Assembly: GCA_001829005.1 (NCBI GenBank) | Contig: MIAG01000009.1 | Coordinates: forward strand, 279,560-343,559 | DNA length: 64,000 nucleotides | Reading direction: 5' to 3' | Source: Sphingobacteriia bacterium RIFOXYC2_FULL_35_18 | Lineage (GTDB): Bacteria; Bacteroidota; Bacteroidia; Chitinophagales; Chitinophagaceae | In this document: one piece after another, positions 48,146 through 57,801 of the stretch | How the letters are laid out: every line of letters begins with the position of its first letter | Position numbering within the stretch: position 1 is the first letter of the stretch | Made by a program: the position numbers and the translations under genes | The notes under the pieces: generated by a model | The model's database searches: none | Seen by the model: the letters and a program-made list of their open reading frames with translations, nothing else | What the model was told of the DNA's origin: nothing

Positions 48146-48802
48146 TCATTCATCTTGAAATAAACCGTCGCGCATATGCAGCACCCTTGTGCTTAATGCA
48201 GCTAACTCTTCATTGTGTGTAACAATTAAAAAAGTGGTTCCAAAGTCTTGATTGATTTTAGTGAATAGTTGATGGAGCTCTCTGGCATTATTACTATCAA
48301 GGTTGCCTGTTGGTTCGTCTGCAAAAACAATCAATGGTTCATTAATCAATGCCCTTGCTACTGCTACTCGCTGCTGTTCTCCACCAGAGAGTTCATTGGG
48401 TTTATGGTGGATTCGATCGGCCAAGCCCAATATATCTAAGAGCTCAATGGCACGTTTCTTTACTTGCTCCCTAGGGTTATTGGCAATCCATCCAGGTATA
48501 CACACATTTTCTAAAGCATCAAACTCTGGTAAAAGATGATGAAATTGAAAAATAAAACCAATATGCTTGTTCCTAAAAGCAGCCAATTGGCTGCTCGATA
48601 AGTTGCTTAATAATTGTCCATCCATTTCAATACTACCGCTATCGGGGCTATCTAAAGTGCCTAAAATATGTAGTAAAGTACTTTTGCCAGCACCAGAAGA
48701 CCCTACAATACTCACCATTTCACCCTTTTCAATGGATATATTGACCCCTTTAAGAACGGTTAGGGGACCAAATTTTTTGGTAATTGCGGTTGCTTTTAAC
48801 AT
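48146..48802 (-). CDS. lolD: Lipoprotein-release ABC transporter ATPase
   Basis: 218 residues. Walker [10 protein letters not shown] near 37, signature [10 protein letters not shown] near 142, Walker [13 protein letters not shown] near 163. The short N-terminus ([20 protein letters not shown]) and overall match put it nearer LolD than the ATPase at 46816. LolCE-type permease genes are not adjacent, so assignment to lipoprotein release is by similarity only. Confidence 0.85.
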   Translation of the reverse strand: MLKATAITKKFGPLTVLKGVNISIEKGEMVSIVGSSGAGKSTLLHILGTLDSPDSGSIEMDGQLLSNLSSSQLAAFRNKHIGFIFQFHHLLPEFDALENVCIPGWIANNPREQVKKRAIELLDILGLADRIHHKPNELSGGEQQRVAVARALINEPLIVFADEPTGNLDSNNARELHQLFTKINQDFGTTFLIVTHNEELAALSTRVLHMRDGLFQDE

Positions 48803-48862
48803 GAAAAGGGATTATTTATTAAGCAAATTAACCATTTCTTCAGAGATGGGTAAAACTCACAT

Positions 48863-48892
48863 TTGGATATATCATTTATACGGTTACTTTTG
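48863..48892 (+). promoter_or_regulatory. Bacteroidota-type promoter of the DUF2795 gene
   Basis: TTG at 48863-48865, exactly 19 bases, TACTTTTG at 48885-48892: an ideal match to the Bacteroidota housekeeping promoter. The ATG follows at 48910, leaving a leader of about 12 bases. The best promoter in the window. Confidence 0.8.
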
Positions 48893-48909
48893 CAAAAATA
48901 ATCGAGACT

Positions 48910-49131
48910 ATGTTTTGGACATTAGAATTAGCAAGTTATTTAGAAGAAGCTCCCTGGCCTGCTACCAAGGATGAGTTGATCGATTATTCTATCCGCAGTG
49001 GTGCGCCATTGGAAGTGGTAGAAAATCTTCAAGAATTAGAAGACGAAGGTGAAGTGTACGAGAGCATCGAAGACATTTGGCCTGACTATCCAAGTCAGGA
49101 AGACTTTATGTTTAACGAAGACGAGTACTAA
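48910..49131 (+). CDS. DUF2795 family small acidic protein
   Basis: 73 residues, very acidic. MFWTLELASYLEEAPWPAT then KDELIDYSIRSGAP and NLQELEDEGEVY match the DUF2795 family, which is nearly universal in Bacteroidota as a stand-alone short gene. Function unknown. It has an ideal promoter and its own terminator, so is probably well expressed. Length is normal for the family. Confidence 0.9.
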   Translation: MFWTLELASYLEEAPWPATKDELIDYSIRSGAPLEVVENLQELEDEGEVYESIEDIWPDYPSQEDFMFNEDEY

Positions 49132-49139
49132 AAATAAAA

Positions 49140-49173
49140 ATGGCTAACTGATTTTTCAGATAGCCATCTTTTT
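49140..49173. terminator. Bidirectional terminator between DUF2795 and SemiSWEET genes
   Basis: Stem ATGGCTA-A-CTGA / TCAG-A-TAGCCAT around a TTTT loop, with a T-run on the right and an A-run on the left. Serves both converging genes. Confidence 0.85.
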
Positions 49174-49183
49174 ATTTCTTCAA

Positions 49184-49447
49184 TTATTTCTTCGGAGGGA
49201 ATGTCATTTTAAAGTAGAAGAGCACCAGTGACAATGCCAATACAATCATATTGGCTGCTAATACAGGTCCGCTCTTAACGTTTACTGCATATACTAACCA
49301 AACGATACAACTGGTTATTACAATTAAGATCATCCAGATACTTAAATCTCCCACACTCTTACTCTTCCATGCCAACCATACTTGTGGCATAAAAGTAATT
49401 GCACTTAAGAATGCGCCAAAATAACCTAAAAGGTCTACTAAGTTCAT
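49184..49447 (-). CDS. SemiSWEET sugar transporter-like protein
   Basis: 87 residues with three membrane helices, one MtN3/PQ-loop repeat. The PQ signature is in FMPQVWLAWKSKS near residue 21, and SIWMILIV matches helix 2. SemiSWEETs are dimeric half-transporters for sugars. Start ATG 49447 is chosen over a longer reading from 49489 with an unlikely polar leader that would run into the fabI end. It follows fabI by 25 bases. Confidence 0.88.
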   Translation of the reverse strand: MNLVDLLGYFGAFLSAITFMPQVWLAWKSKSVGDLSIWMILIVITSCIVWLVYAVNVKSGPVLAANMIVLALSLVLFYFKMTFPPKK

Positions 49448-49472
49448 GATATTGGTTTGTGTATGAGTTGAA

Positions 49473-50297
49473 TTATTCTTGATTTGCAATTCCTAATTTC
49501 TCCATTACATCCATACTTACTCCAGTGGTTGAATATCCACCATCGTGAAATAAGTTTTGCATAGTAACCATTTTGGTTAGGTCAGAGAACAATGTAATGC
49601 AATAATTAGCACAATCTTCTGCACTTGCATTGCCCAAAGGAGCAACCGCATTTGCAAAATCATAAAAATCTCCAAAGCCTTTGATACCAGTACCTGCAGT
49701 AGTTTTGGTAGGAGATTGAGATACAGTGTTTATGCGCACTTTTTTCTCTAATCCATAATGATATCCAAAACTTCTAGCAATTGATTCTAGCATTGCTTTA
49801 ATATCGGCCATATCGGTATAGAATGGGAAAGTTCTTTGTGCTGCCATATAAGTAAGTGCAACTACTGAACCCCATTCGTTAATAGCATCTAATTTTTTTG
49901 CAACTGCCAACATCTTATGAAAAGACATAGCAGATACGTCTATGCCTTTCATGAAATAATCATAATTGGATTCTGTATATGGAATCTTCTTGCGAATATT
50001 TACACTCATTCCAATAGAGTGTAAAACAAAGTCAATTTTACCGCCTAAAATTTCTTGAGACTGGGTAAATAAGTTGGTCAATTCTTCGGTGCTGGTTGCA
50101 TCCGCTGGAATGATTTGAGAACCCGTTTTTTCAGCTAGTTTATTAATCTCTCCCATGCGCATAGCAATGGGTGCATTGGTTAATACGAATGTGGCACCTT
50201 CTTCATGTGCTTTTTCTGCTACTTTCCATGCAATAGAATTTTCATCTAAAGCTCCAGTAATGATTCCGCGTTTTCCTTTTAATAAATTATAGGCCAT
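49473..50297 (-). CDS. fabI: Enoyl-[acyl-carrier-protein] reductase, FabI type
   Basis: 274 residues, short-chain dehydrogenase fold. N-terminal KGKRGIITGALDENSIAW, VLHSIGMS, and catalytic Tyr-x6-Lys in YTDMADIKAM (Lys near residue 167). NTVSQSPTKTTAGTGI is the substrate-binding loop of FabI. Completes each fatty-acid elongation cycle by reducing enoyl-ACP with NADH; the usual triclosan target. Follows recN by 48 bases, then SemiSWEET. Confidence 0.95.
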   Translation of the reverse strand: MAYNLLKGKRGIITGALDENSIAWKVAEKAHEEGATFVLTNAPIAMRMGEINKLAEKTGSQIIPADATSTEELTNLFTQSQEILGGKIDFVLHSIGMSVNIRKKIPYTESNYDYFMKGIDVSAMSFHKMLAVAKKLDAINEWGSVVALTYMAAQRTFPFYTDMADIKAMLESIARSFGYHYGLEKKVRINTVSQSPTKTTAGTGIKGFGDFYDFANAVAPLGNASAEDCANYCITLFSDLTKMVTMQNLFHDGGYSTTGVSMDVMEKLGIANQE

Positions 50298-50345
50298 ACA
50301 TCATAGATTTGAATGCCGAATATACGATTTATGGTGTAATTGGGC

Positions 50346-52013
50346 CTAGTGTAGAATCATTTCTTTAGCATTCTCCAATGCAGCTGCAGTAGGCTTTTCG
50401 CCACTCAACATTTGTGCTATAGCAGTAATACGTTCTTCGTTGTTGAGAATTTTAATATTTGTTTTAATCTGGTTGTTCTTATTCTCTTTATAAACAAAGT
50501 AATGGGCATTGGCTTTCCCTGCTATTTGTGGTTGGTGGGTGATGCAAATAATCTGTCTTTTAACGGCCATTTGCTGCATAATGAGGCCTACTTGTTTGGC
50601 TGCTTCACCTGAAATACCTGTATCTATTTCATCGAATATCATGGTAGGTAAATCAATGTATTCCGCCACCAACGATTTGATGCAAAGCATTAATCTGCTT
50701 AGTTCTCCGCCACTTGCCACTTTGCGAATGGGTTCGAAGCGATTACTATTATTGGCATCAAATAATAGTTCTATTTGTTCTACTCCGTATGCCCCTATTG
50801 CCACTGTTTGCAAGCTCACTTTTATTTGTGCATTGGGCATACCCACTTGTTTTAAAAGCGAATTAACCGATTGTTCAAATGGAGCAATCACTTTATTTCG
50901 AGCTGCAGTAATTTGTTTGGCTGTTTGCTTTAACTGATGCATTAAATCATTGGCTTGTACTTGCTTGGCTAAGATGGCTTCATCAATTGCTACAGCGGCA
51001 AAAAGCTTATTGGATAATTCGGTTTGAATGGCTAATAGTTCTGCAGTAGTGCTTACGCCATGTTTTTTAGTAAGCTTATATCCATCACTTAATCGCTGGT
51101 TAACCCAATCAATTCTTTGTGCATCAAAATGAATAGTATTATTGATTCGCTCTAATTCGTCGGCAATATCTTGTAATTCTATCTGACTAGCTTTAAGCCT
51201 GTCAGATAAAGCTGGTAGCTCTGCTACTAATGATTGCATGGTTTGCAAACTATTGTTCAGCTGTTTAATCCGTGCTACTACTGGGTCTTCTGAGTTGGAT
51301 AATTCTAGTGCAACTTTGTCTAATACCGTTTTGATTTCTTCGGCATTTGAAAGCAATTTTAATTCTTCTTCTAATTGCTCTAATTCATTTTCTCTTAAAG
51401 ACAATTCTTCTAACTCATTACAGAGATATTGATTGTAATCAGCTTCTTTTTGTAGTGCTGCTTTTTGTGCTTGTAGCTCATTAAAAGCAGCTAATACATT
51501 GGTCCACTCTTTAAAATATTGTTGGTGCGTAGCCAATATATTTTCATTGGATGCCAGTGCATCTATCACCGTTCTTTGAAAATCGCTATCGCCTAATTCT
51601 AAAGTATCAAACTGTTGGTGTAAGTCTACCAGTAAACCTGCCAGTTCTTTTAATTGTTGAAGTGTTGCTGGGGTATCGTTAATGAAAGCCCTAGATTTTC
51701 CATTGCTGCCTATTTCCCTTCGGATAACTACAGTATGGTCTGTTTCAGTTGCTTCTTCAAAATCGTTTTGTTGTAAAAAATGATTTACTGCTGCTTTTTT
51801 ACCCGCAGTAAAATATCCTTCAATAATGCATTTGCGTTCTTTGTTAACCAATACACTGGAATCTGCTCTTTCGCCTAATATTAAGCTTAATGCACCCATT
51901 AAAATACTTTTACCAGCACCTGTTTCGCCGGTGATAATATTAAGCCTTTCATCAAAATCAATGGTTAGTTCATCAATGATGGCATAATTCTGTATGGTTA
52001 GCTGACGCAACAA
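50346..52013 (-). CDS. recN: DNA repair protein RecN
   Basis: 555 residues, SMC-like. LTIQNYAIIDELTIDF at the start, Walker A GETGAGKSI near residue 30, long coiled coils in between (about 155-380), then signature VASGGELSRLML near 430 and Walker B TMIFDEIDTGISG near 455. Acts in double-strand-break repair. Normal length. Between the TPR protein gene and fabI. Confidence 0.97.
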   Translation of the reverse strand: MLRQLTIQNYAIIDELTIDFDERLNIITGETGAGKSILMGALSLILGERADSSVLVNKERKCIIEGYFTAGKKAAVNHFLQQNDFEEATETDHTVVIRREIGSNGKSRAFINDTPATLQQLKELAGLLVDLHQQFDTLELGDSDFQRTVIDALASNENILATHQQYFKEWTNVLAAFNELQAQKAALQKEADYNQYLCNELEELSLRENELEQLEEELKLLSNAEEIKTVLDKVALELSNSEDPVVARIKQLNNSLQTMQSLVAELPALSDRLKASQIELQDIADELERINNTIHFDAQRIDWVNQRLSDGYKLTKKHGVSTTAELLAIQTELSNKLFAAVAIDEAILAKQVQANDLMHQLKQTAKQITAARNKVIAPFEQSVNSLLKQVGMPNAQIKVSLQTVAIGAYGVEQIELLFDANNSNRFEPIRKVASGGELSRLMLCIKSLVAEYIDLPTMIFDEIDTGISGEAAKQVGLIMQQMAVKRQIICITHQPQIAGKANAHYFVYKENKNNQIKTNIKILNNEERITAIAQMLSGEKPTAAALENAKEMILH

Positions 52014-52091
52014 CGGAATAATTTTTAATAGAGCAGCAAGTTAACGAAGCTTAATCAATTTGGTACTAGACTTTTGGCTAAAAATGTTTTC

Positions 52092-53582
52092 TTAATTACC
52101 AGTACAACGGGCAATTCCCGATTTGGCTCTTTGATCTAATGAATCTTTGTATTCGTGGTCTTCCATGTTGATGCATTTTTGGTAATATTGAATGGCCAAT
52201 GTTTTTTCTCCTCTGATTTCATAAATCTGTCCTAACTGCAATGCTGCTCTGGCAGCATAGTATTCTTTTCTGTTTTGCCCTAGTTTAATAGCATTCAAAT
52301 AGTTTTTAATGGCTTCCTCTTTTCTACCTAAGTCGTCGTAAATGCGGGCAACTCTATAAACGAATTCCAGGCTTTCTTCTTCTTTAGTAAAATCGGTCAA
52401 CGATTTGCCTGCTAATTGTTTTAATGCTTCTGCAAGATATCCACCATCGTTTAAGAGCCTTGCTTTTAATAAAATGGTATTGGGCCAATTTTTTCCTTTT
52501 GCCTCTTTCAGTGCTGTTTTGTCTGCATCTGAATAGGCAGCCCCTTTAACAATGGCTAATTGTCTATTTGCATTGGCTTGTTGCATATTTCCTTGTAAAT
52601 AATAGCACCAACTAATTTTTTGGTACACATCTTTTACATAAAACTTTCCTTTAAACTTTTTGGTATACTGTTCAAAATGTTGAGTGGCTTCGGGAATTTC
52701 AAGATGAAACATTTTTGCATATCCCATTAGAAAATCCCAAATGGGCAATTGCAAATACTCATCCGATTTGTTCCGATTATTTAGGATGTTTTTGCATAGC
52801 TCAACTTCTTTATTGTTTAAAGAGAGATTAGCAGCCATAAATGCATGCAGATGATTATTTACCAGGTCTAATTTCTTTTGGTTGATGAATTCCAAAGCAG
52901 CGTCTTTTTCATTTTCTAAATAAAAAAGCAAATAAGTATATACAAATGCCGACTCATTAAAAAACTGCTTAGCCAAAGGATCGTTACTATAAGTGAAATT
53001 GCGCACTTTTTTCATTCCCTGAGCAATGGAGCCTCGCATTCCAAATAGACTGGTTAACCATTTGTATCCTTTTGGAACAGTTCCTATTGCTGCTTCTAAT
53101 GCGCCAAACCATAAATCGTTCGGGCTAAACTGGGGGAATTTCTTTTTGTTTTCTTTTAATAAAATAAAAGCCTTTCTACAGTCCCAGCCCGCATCCCAAA
53201 AATTGCCGAATTTGATTTGAACCGTTGCTCTTTGAATGCGAATGACTGCTTGGCTATATAAATAAAAAGGAGATTGTTTATTACCTTTTTCTACAAGGTT
53301 CAGCCGCTCTTGAAATTGAGGAAAAAGAGAAGTGTATTCGGAAGGATCTTCGTTAAAAAACAAAGTGTAAAAGTCAATGTAATTTTCGAGTAAAACAGGT
53401 ATCAGGTTGTCTGGCTGTTGCAACTGCAACTTTTGAATTTGTAATTGACCTGTTTTGGTTTTTAGTTTACCTATTTCTTGATAAGCCTGAAAGCAACTTG
53501 CATTAAAATCAAATTTTGTTTGTGTCCACCCATTTAAAGTGGTGCACATGAAAATAAGTAGGATGCTGGCAATTTTACTCAC
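52092..53582 (-). CDS. Secreted or periplasmic TPR-repeat protein
   Basis: 496 residues with a GTG start at 53582 and a signal peptide (about 1-20, ILLIFMCTTLNGWTQ). The mature part is mostly helical; TPR-type repeats are clearest near the end (LEFVYRVARIYDDLGRKEEA, then ALQLGQIYEIRGEKTLAI). Probably a scaffold in the periplasm or at the outer membrane. No partner gene is indicated; 60 bases upstream lies the zinc-ribbon gene with a terminator between, so it needs its own promoter. Confidence 0.8.
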   Translation of the reverse strand: MSKIASILLIFMCTTLNGWTQTKFDFNASCFQAYQEIGKLKTKTGQLQIQKLQLQQPDNLIPVLLENYIDFYTLFFNEDPSEYTSLFPQFQERLNLVEKGNKQSPFYLYSQAVIRIQRATVQIKFGNFWDAGWDCRKAFILLKENKKKFPQFSPNDLWFGALEAAIGTVPKGYKWLTSLFGMRGSIAQGMKKVRNFTYSNDPLAKQFFNESAFVYTYLLFYLENEKDAALEFINQKKLDLVNNHLHAFMAANLSLNNKEVELCKNILNNRNKSDEYLQLPIWDFLMGYAKMFHLEIPEATQHFEQYTKKFKGKFYVKDVYQKISWCYYLQGNMQQANANRQLAIVKGAAYSDADKTALKEAKGKNWPNTILLKARLLNDGGYLAEALKQLAGKSLTDFTKEEESLEFVYRVARIYDDLGRKEEAIKNYLNAIKLGQNRKEYYAARAALQLGQIYEIRGEKTLAIQYYQKCINMEDHEYKDSLDQRAKSGIARCTGN

Positions 53583-53585
53583 GGC

Positions 53586-53622
53586 CTAAAAATAAGAAAG
53601 GGCAGCCAAACGACTGCCCTTC
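53586..53622 (-). terminator. Terminator after the zinc-ribbon protein gene
   Basis: AAGGGCAG / CTGCCCTT stem (53598-53605, 53614-53621) with a T-rich tail on the minus strand, immediately before the GTG of the TPR gene. Confidence 0.8.
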
Positions 53623-53642
53623 AGTATGTTAAAAGCGTTTAT

Positions 53643-54398
53643 TTATTTTACATCAACGCTGTCGTTCAAATCTGCATCTACTAAAATACGTCCGCAGTTT
53701 TCGCAAACGATGATTTTTTTGTGTAAACGAATTTCGCTCTGACGCTGAGGTGGAATAGAGTTGAAACATCCGCCGCAAGCATCACGCTCAACAGCAACTA
53801 CTGCTAAACCGTTTCTGTAACTGGTTCTAATTCTGTCGTAGCTGTAAATTAAACGCTCGTCAATATGCGCTCTTGCATCTGCGCTGAAACCATTTAATTC
53901 AGTTTCTTCTTTAACAGTATCTGCAATGATTTTTTCTAATTCACCTTTCTTATGGTTCAAAACGCCTTCTTTAACTGCAACCATTTTCTTGGCATTTTCT
54001 AATTGCTTAATTTTTTCTGCCAATTCTTCGTTTGCATCGCGGATATGCTTTTCGCAGAGTTTAACCTCTAGCTGCTGCATTTCTACTTCTTTATTGATTG
54101 CTTCGAACTCACGGTTGTTCTTTACGTTCTCACTTTGCTTTTCGTACTTTGCAATTAAGGCTTCGCTTTCTTTGATGGCATTTTTCTTTCCTTCAATAAA
54201 TTCGCCAATACCATTAATTTCTTCTTCAATACGAGTCTGACGTGCAGATAATCCTAGTATTTCATCTTCTAGGTCGCTTACTTCCATTGGAAGCTCTCCC
54301 TTTAATACTTGAATCTCATCTAGTTTGCTGTCAATTTTTTGTAAACGTAATAGGTTTACTAGTTTTTCTTCAACGGAGAAATCTTTTACAGATGCCAT
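53643..54398 (-). CDS. Coiled-coil protein with C-terminal zinc ribbon (CT398-like)
   Basis: 251 residues from ATG 54398. About residues 10-175 form a long coiled coil (KLVNLLRLQKIDSKLDEIQ onwards). The C-terminal C4 zinc ribbon (PF02591) shows CGGC near 205 and CENC near 230, with the SIPPQ block between. Related to Chlamydia CT398, which binds sigma-54 and export proteins, but its role in Bacteroidota is unknown. Follows the NIF3 gene by 22 bases, a common pair. Confidence 0.9.
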   Translation of the reverse strand: MASVKDFSVEEKLVNLLRLQKIDSKLDEIQVLKGELPMEVSDLEDEILGLSARQTRIEEEINGIGEFIEGKKNAIKESEALIAKYEKQSENVKNNREFEAINKEVEMQQLEVKLCEKHIRDANEELAEKIKQLENAKKMVAVKEGVLNHKKGELEKIIADTVKEETELNGFSADARAHIDERLIYSYDRIRTSYRNGLAVVAVERDACGGCFNSIPPQRQSEIRLHKKIIVCENCGRILVDADLNDSVDVK

Positions 54399-54420
54399 AT
54401 CGTGTTGGTAATTATAAAGT

Positions 54421-55521
54421 TTATCCCAAAAAATAACGCACAGGATTTGTCTGAACTGTTGTTTTAAGGACGGCAAAGTTAGGGAATTTGCTGGTTATTA
54501 GCGAAAAAAGCAGCTCAATCGTGTATTGTTCACTTTCCCAGTGTCCTATATCGGCTACTACCAGCTGGTTATTGGCGTCAAAAAACTCATGGTATTTAAT
54601 GTCGGCACTCACAAAAAAGTCGGCCCCAGCGGCAATGGCGTCTTTAATTAGGAAACTGCCAGCACCCCCGCAAATCGCTACTTTTTGTACTTTTTTGCCC
54701 AATAATGGGGTATGTTTTACCAATTTTAGGGCAAATTGATTGGTTAAAAGGCTTAAAAAAGCTTTTTCTTCCATGGGGGATTGAAGCTGTCCTATTATGC
54801 CAGACCCTACTTGTTGATTCAAATTGTTCAAGGGAATTAAGTCGTAAGCAACTTCTTCATAAGGGTGTGCTTCTTTTAAAGCAGCCACTATTTGGTGTTC
54901 CAAATAATTGGGTAAAATGACTTCAATGCGGGTTTCTTCCACCTGCTCTCGCACCCCCGGTGTGCCAATAGTAGGGTTAGAAAGTGCCGATCCGCGGAAA
55001 GTTCCAATCCCCCCGGAACTAAAACTGGTTTCACTGTATTCGCCAATATTACCAGACCCTGCTGCAAACAAAGCTTCTTGTACTTGCCCTAATTGCGGAG
55101 TTGGTACAAAAGTTACTAGCTTGGTTAATAGTGATTTTTTTGGTTGTAATATTTTGCAATGGGTTAATCCCATTTTTTGTGCAATCACACTGTTTACCCC
55201 ACCCCAAACATTGTCTAAGTTGGTATGAATGGCATAAATAGCCATATCATTTTTAATAGCATAGATCAGGGCTTCTTCTACATAATTTTTTCCGGTGATT
55301 TTGGTAATCCCTTTAAATAAAATAGGATGATGGGCTACCACCAAATTGGCACCAGCTGCTTTGGCTTCTTGCAAAACTTCTAGGGTAGCATCTAAAGTAC
55401 AAACTACACCCGTACATTCCCAACTGGCTGATCCGGTTAGTAAGCCTGCATTATCGTAAGACTCTTGATACGCAAGTGGCGCAAAGCTTTCAAGCTCTTT
55501 TGTTATCTCAGAAATTTTCAT
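54421..55521 (-). CDS. NIF3/YqfO family metal-binding protein
   Basis: 366 residues, Nif3-like dinuclear metal family (PF01784). Metal-site blocks: QESYDNAGLL, VVAHHPILFKG near 60, AIYAIHTNLDNV near 95, and the C-terminal DIGHWESEQY. The central part (about 135-235) is the YqfO/CutA-like insertion (LPNYLEHQIVAAL, HPYEEVAYDL). Often called GTP cyclohydrolase I type 2, though activity is unsettled. Operon with the zinc-ribbon protein; divergent from the aminotransferase gene. Confidence 0.92.
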   Translation of the reverse strand: MKISEITKELESFAPLAYQESYDNAGLLTGSASWECTGVVCTLDATLEVLQEAKAAGANLVVAHHPILFKGITKITGKNYVEEALIYAIKNDMAIYAIHTNLDNVWGGVNSVIAQKMGLTHCKILQPKKSLLTKLVTFVPTPQLGQVQEALFAAGSGNIGEYSETSFSSGGIGTFRGSALSNPTIGTPGVREQVEETRIEVILPNYLEHQIVAALKEAHPYEEVAYDLIPLNNLNQQVGSGIIGQLQSPMEEKAFLSLLTNQFALKLVKHTPLLGKKVQKVAICGGAGSFLIKDAIAAGADFFVSADIKYHEFFDANNQLVVADIGHWESEQYTIELLFSLITSKFPNFAVLKTTVQTNPVRYFLG

Positions 55522-55542
55522 AGTACGAATTTAGCTTCAATC

Positions 55543-55550
55543 TATCTTTG
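55543..55550 (+). promoter_or_regulatory. Candidate -7 box for the class-IV aminotransferase gene
   Basis: TATCTTTG, matching TAnnTTTG, ends 4 bases before ATG 55555, again implying a nearly leaderless message. -33 unclear. Confidence 0.5.
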
Positions 55551-55554
55551 TTCT

Positions 55555-56406
55555 ATGGTAGTTCCACAATTTCTTTTTAGTGATGGCAAATTTTTGAAGC
55601 AAGACAAGCTGTTGATTTCACCCAATAACCGATCTTTTAGGTACGGGGATGGTTTTTTCGAGACCATGAAATGGTTCAAACGGAAAATACAATTAGAACA
55701 GTTGCATCTTGAAAGATTGTTCAGCACTTTAGCTACTTTGAAATTTAAGCCACCTGCTTATTTTACTGCAGAATATATTGTGAATGCGGTGAATGAATTA
55801 GTTGCCAAAAATCAACACCATCAATTGGCTAGGGTTAGGATAACTATCTATAGAGGCGATGGAGGAATTTATGATGAACAAAATCATGTTCCTCATTTGC
55901 TCATTCAAACTTGGCCCTTGAATGAAATGAATAATCGGTTAAACGAAAATGGTTTAGAGATTGATATTTATGCTGCTGCTGTAAAACAAGCTGATCATTT
56001 TTCTTTATTAAAAACCAACAATTATTTAGGCTATGCTATGGCTGCTTTATGGGCGAAAGAGCAGCACTTGAACGATGCTGTTTTATTGAATTCACAAGGC
56101 AATATTGCAGACGCAACCATTGCGAATATTTTTGTTGTTTCTAATGGAACAATTAGTACACCCGCTTTGTCTGAAGGTCCTGTGTCGGGCGTAATGCGTA
56201 AATATGTATTGAAGCAATTGCGCGAAAGGGGATATGAAATAAATGAGGGTGTGGTAACCCCTTCCGATTTGTTGAATGCGTCTGAAGTATTTTTAACCAA
56301 TGCCATTTATGGAATGCGTTGGGTGAAGCAATGCGGCAAAACCGCTTATTCCAATCAGTTAGTGCCGCATTTGTATAAAGAAATCATTACGCCATTGTTT
56401 GTATGA
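55555..56406 (+). CDS. Class-IV PLP aminotransferase / aminodeoxychorismate lyase-like
   Basis: 283 residues from ATG 55555 (a longer frame upstream overlaps the NIF3 gene and is not needed). Fold-type IV PLP motifs: RYGDGFFETMKW near 24, catalytic Lys in SLLKTNNYLGYA near 152, and DAVLLNSQGNIADATIANIF with the conserved N-x-x-G...E/D-region. Could be an aminodeoxychorismate lyase (PabC) or a D/branched-chain amino acid aminotransferase; sequence alone does not decide. Confidence 0.85.
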   Translation: MVVPQFLFSDGKFLKQDKLLISPNNRSFRYGDGFFETMKWFKRKIQLEQLHLERLFSTLATLKFKPPAYFTAEYIVNAVNELVAKNQHHQLARVRITIYRGDGGIYDEQNHVPHLLIQTWPLNEMNNRLNENGLEIDIYAAAVKQADHFSLLKTNNYLGYAMAALWAKEQHLNDAVLLNSQGNIADATIANIFVVSNGTISTPALSEGPVSGVMRKYVLKQLRERGYEINEGVVTPSDLLNASEVFLTNAIYGMRWVKQCGKTAYSNQLVPHLYKEIITPLFV

Positions 56407-56468
56407 TTTTGGGCTTTCAGTTGAATAGTGCCGCAGTTGAACTTTTTGCTTCTTTTTCTGTTAATTGC

Positions 56469-56480
56469 TAAAACGTTTTA
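56469..56480 (+). promoter_or_regulatory. Perfect palindrome abutting the photolyase start
   Basis: TAAAACGTTTTA, a perfect 12-base palindrome, ends directly at the ATG (56481). Could be an operator, or chance in AT-rich DNA. Confidence 0.3.
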
Positions 56481-57794
56481 ATGAAGCCCACGGTAAATAT
56501 CATCTGGTTTAGAAGAGACTTACGATTAAAAGACAATGCAGCTTTGTATCATGCTTTGCGTTCGGATGTTCCAGTGTTGCCCATATTTATTTTTGATACA
56601 ACTATTCTAGATCAATTGCAAGACCGTTCCGATAAACGAGTTGCATTTATTCACGCGGCTATTACTGAAATGCAAACAGCATTGGTTGCTATGGGAAGTA
56701 CTATGCAGGTGTTTCATGGAAAGCCTTTGGAAGTATTTGCTGAACTAGTTTCAACTTATCTTATTCAAACCGTTTTTGCTAATCACGATTATGAACCCTA
56801 TGCGCAAGAAAGAGATGCTGCAGTTGCGGATTTATTGGGTAAAGCTGGGGTAAATTTCAATACTTATAAAGACCAGGTCATTTTTGAAAAAGATGAAGTA
56901 ACCAAGGACGATGGAAAACCATATACGGTTTTTACGCCTTATTCAAGAAAATGGAAAGCCAAATTAACTCCAGATTATTTGAACGCTTATTTAACAGAAA
57001 AATATTTTGCAAACTTTTATCAGCAAGCTCCTCTTCCAATTCCTTCATTAGCTTCAATGAATTTTGAAGAAGTTGAAATGGCTTTTCCTTCCAAGCAATT
57101 GAATGAAGAGATTGTTCGTAAATACAGCCAAAACAGAGATTTTCCTGCACTGGAAAATGGTACTTCTAAAATGGGTGTGCACTTAAGATTTGGTACAGTG
57201 AGTATTCGCGCATTGGCAACTATTGCTGCAGGTTTAAATGAAACTTATTTGAACGAATTAATCTGGAGAGATTTTTATCAAATGATTTTATGGCATTTTC
57301 CTAAAGTAGGGAAGGGCCATGCTTTTAAAGCGGAATACGAAAAAATTAAATGGCGCAATAACGAGGAAGAATTTAAAAAATGGTGTGAGGGCAAAACGGG
57401 TTATCCTATTGTGGATGCTGGTATGCGTGAATTGAATGCAACCGGTTTCATGCACAATCGAGTAAGAATGATTGTGGCTTCTTTCTTAACCAAACATTTA
57501 CTCATCGATTGGCGTTGGGGCGAAGCTTATTTTGCCAATAAATTATTAGACTTTGATTTATCGGCTAATAATGGTGGATGGCAATGGGCTGCCAGCAGTG
57601 GTTGTGATGCTGCTCCTTACTTTAGAGTTTTCAATCCTTATTTGCAAACAGAGAAATTTGATAAAGAATTAAAGTATATCAAAAAATGGGTGCCTGAGTT
57701 TCAAGAGTTCAGCTATCCACAGCCGATTGTAGTGCATGAAGTGGCGCGTAAGCGTGTACTTGAAACCTATGCTGCTGCGTTGAAGCCTGCTTAA
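56481..57794 (+). CDS. Deoxyribodipyrimidine photolyase
   Basis: 437 residues. N-terminal antenna domain begins IIWFRRDLRLKDNAAL. FAD domain: HLRFGTVSIR, ELIWRDFYQMILWHF, GYPIVDAGMRELNATG near 312, MHNRVRMIVASFL and NNGGWQWAASSGCDAAPYFR near 375, which carries the electron-transfer Trp region. Class I cyclobutane pyrimidine dimer photolyase, repairing UV damage with blue light. Complete and of normal length. Confidence 0.93.
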   Translation: MKPTVNIIWFRRDLRLKDNAALYHALRSDVPVLPIFIFDTTILDQLQDRSDKRVAFIHAAITEMQTALVAMGSTMQVFHGKPLEVFAELVSTYLIQTVFANHDYEPYAQERDAAVADLLGKAGVNFNTYKDQVIFEKDEVTKDDGKPYTVFTPYSRKWKAKLTPDYLNAYLTEKYFANFYQQAPLPIPSLASMNFEEVEMAFPSKQLNEEIVRKYSQNRDFPALENGTSKMGVHLRFGTVSIRALATIAAGLNETYLNELIWRDFYQMILWHFPKVGKGHAFKAEYEKIKWRNNEEEFKKWCEGKTGYPIVDAGMRELNATGFMHNRVRMIVASFLTKHLLIDWRWGEAYFANKLLDFDLSANNGGWQWAASSGCDAAPYFRVFNPYLQTEKFDKELKYIKKWVPEFQEFSYPQPIVVHEVARKRVLETYAAALKPA

Positions 57795-57801
57795 ATTTTA
57801 T

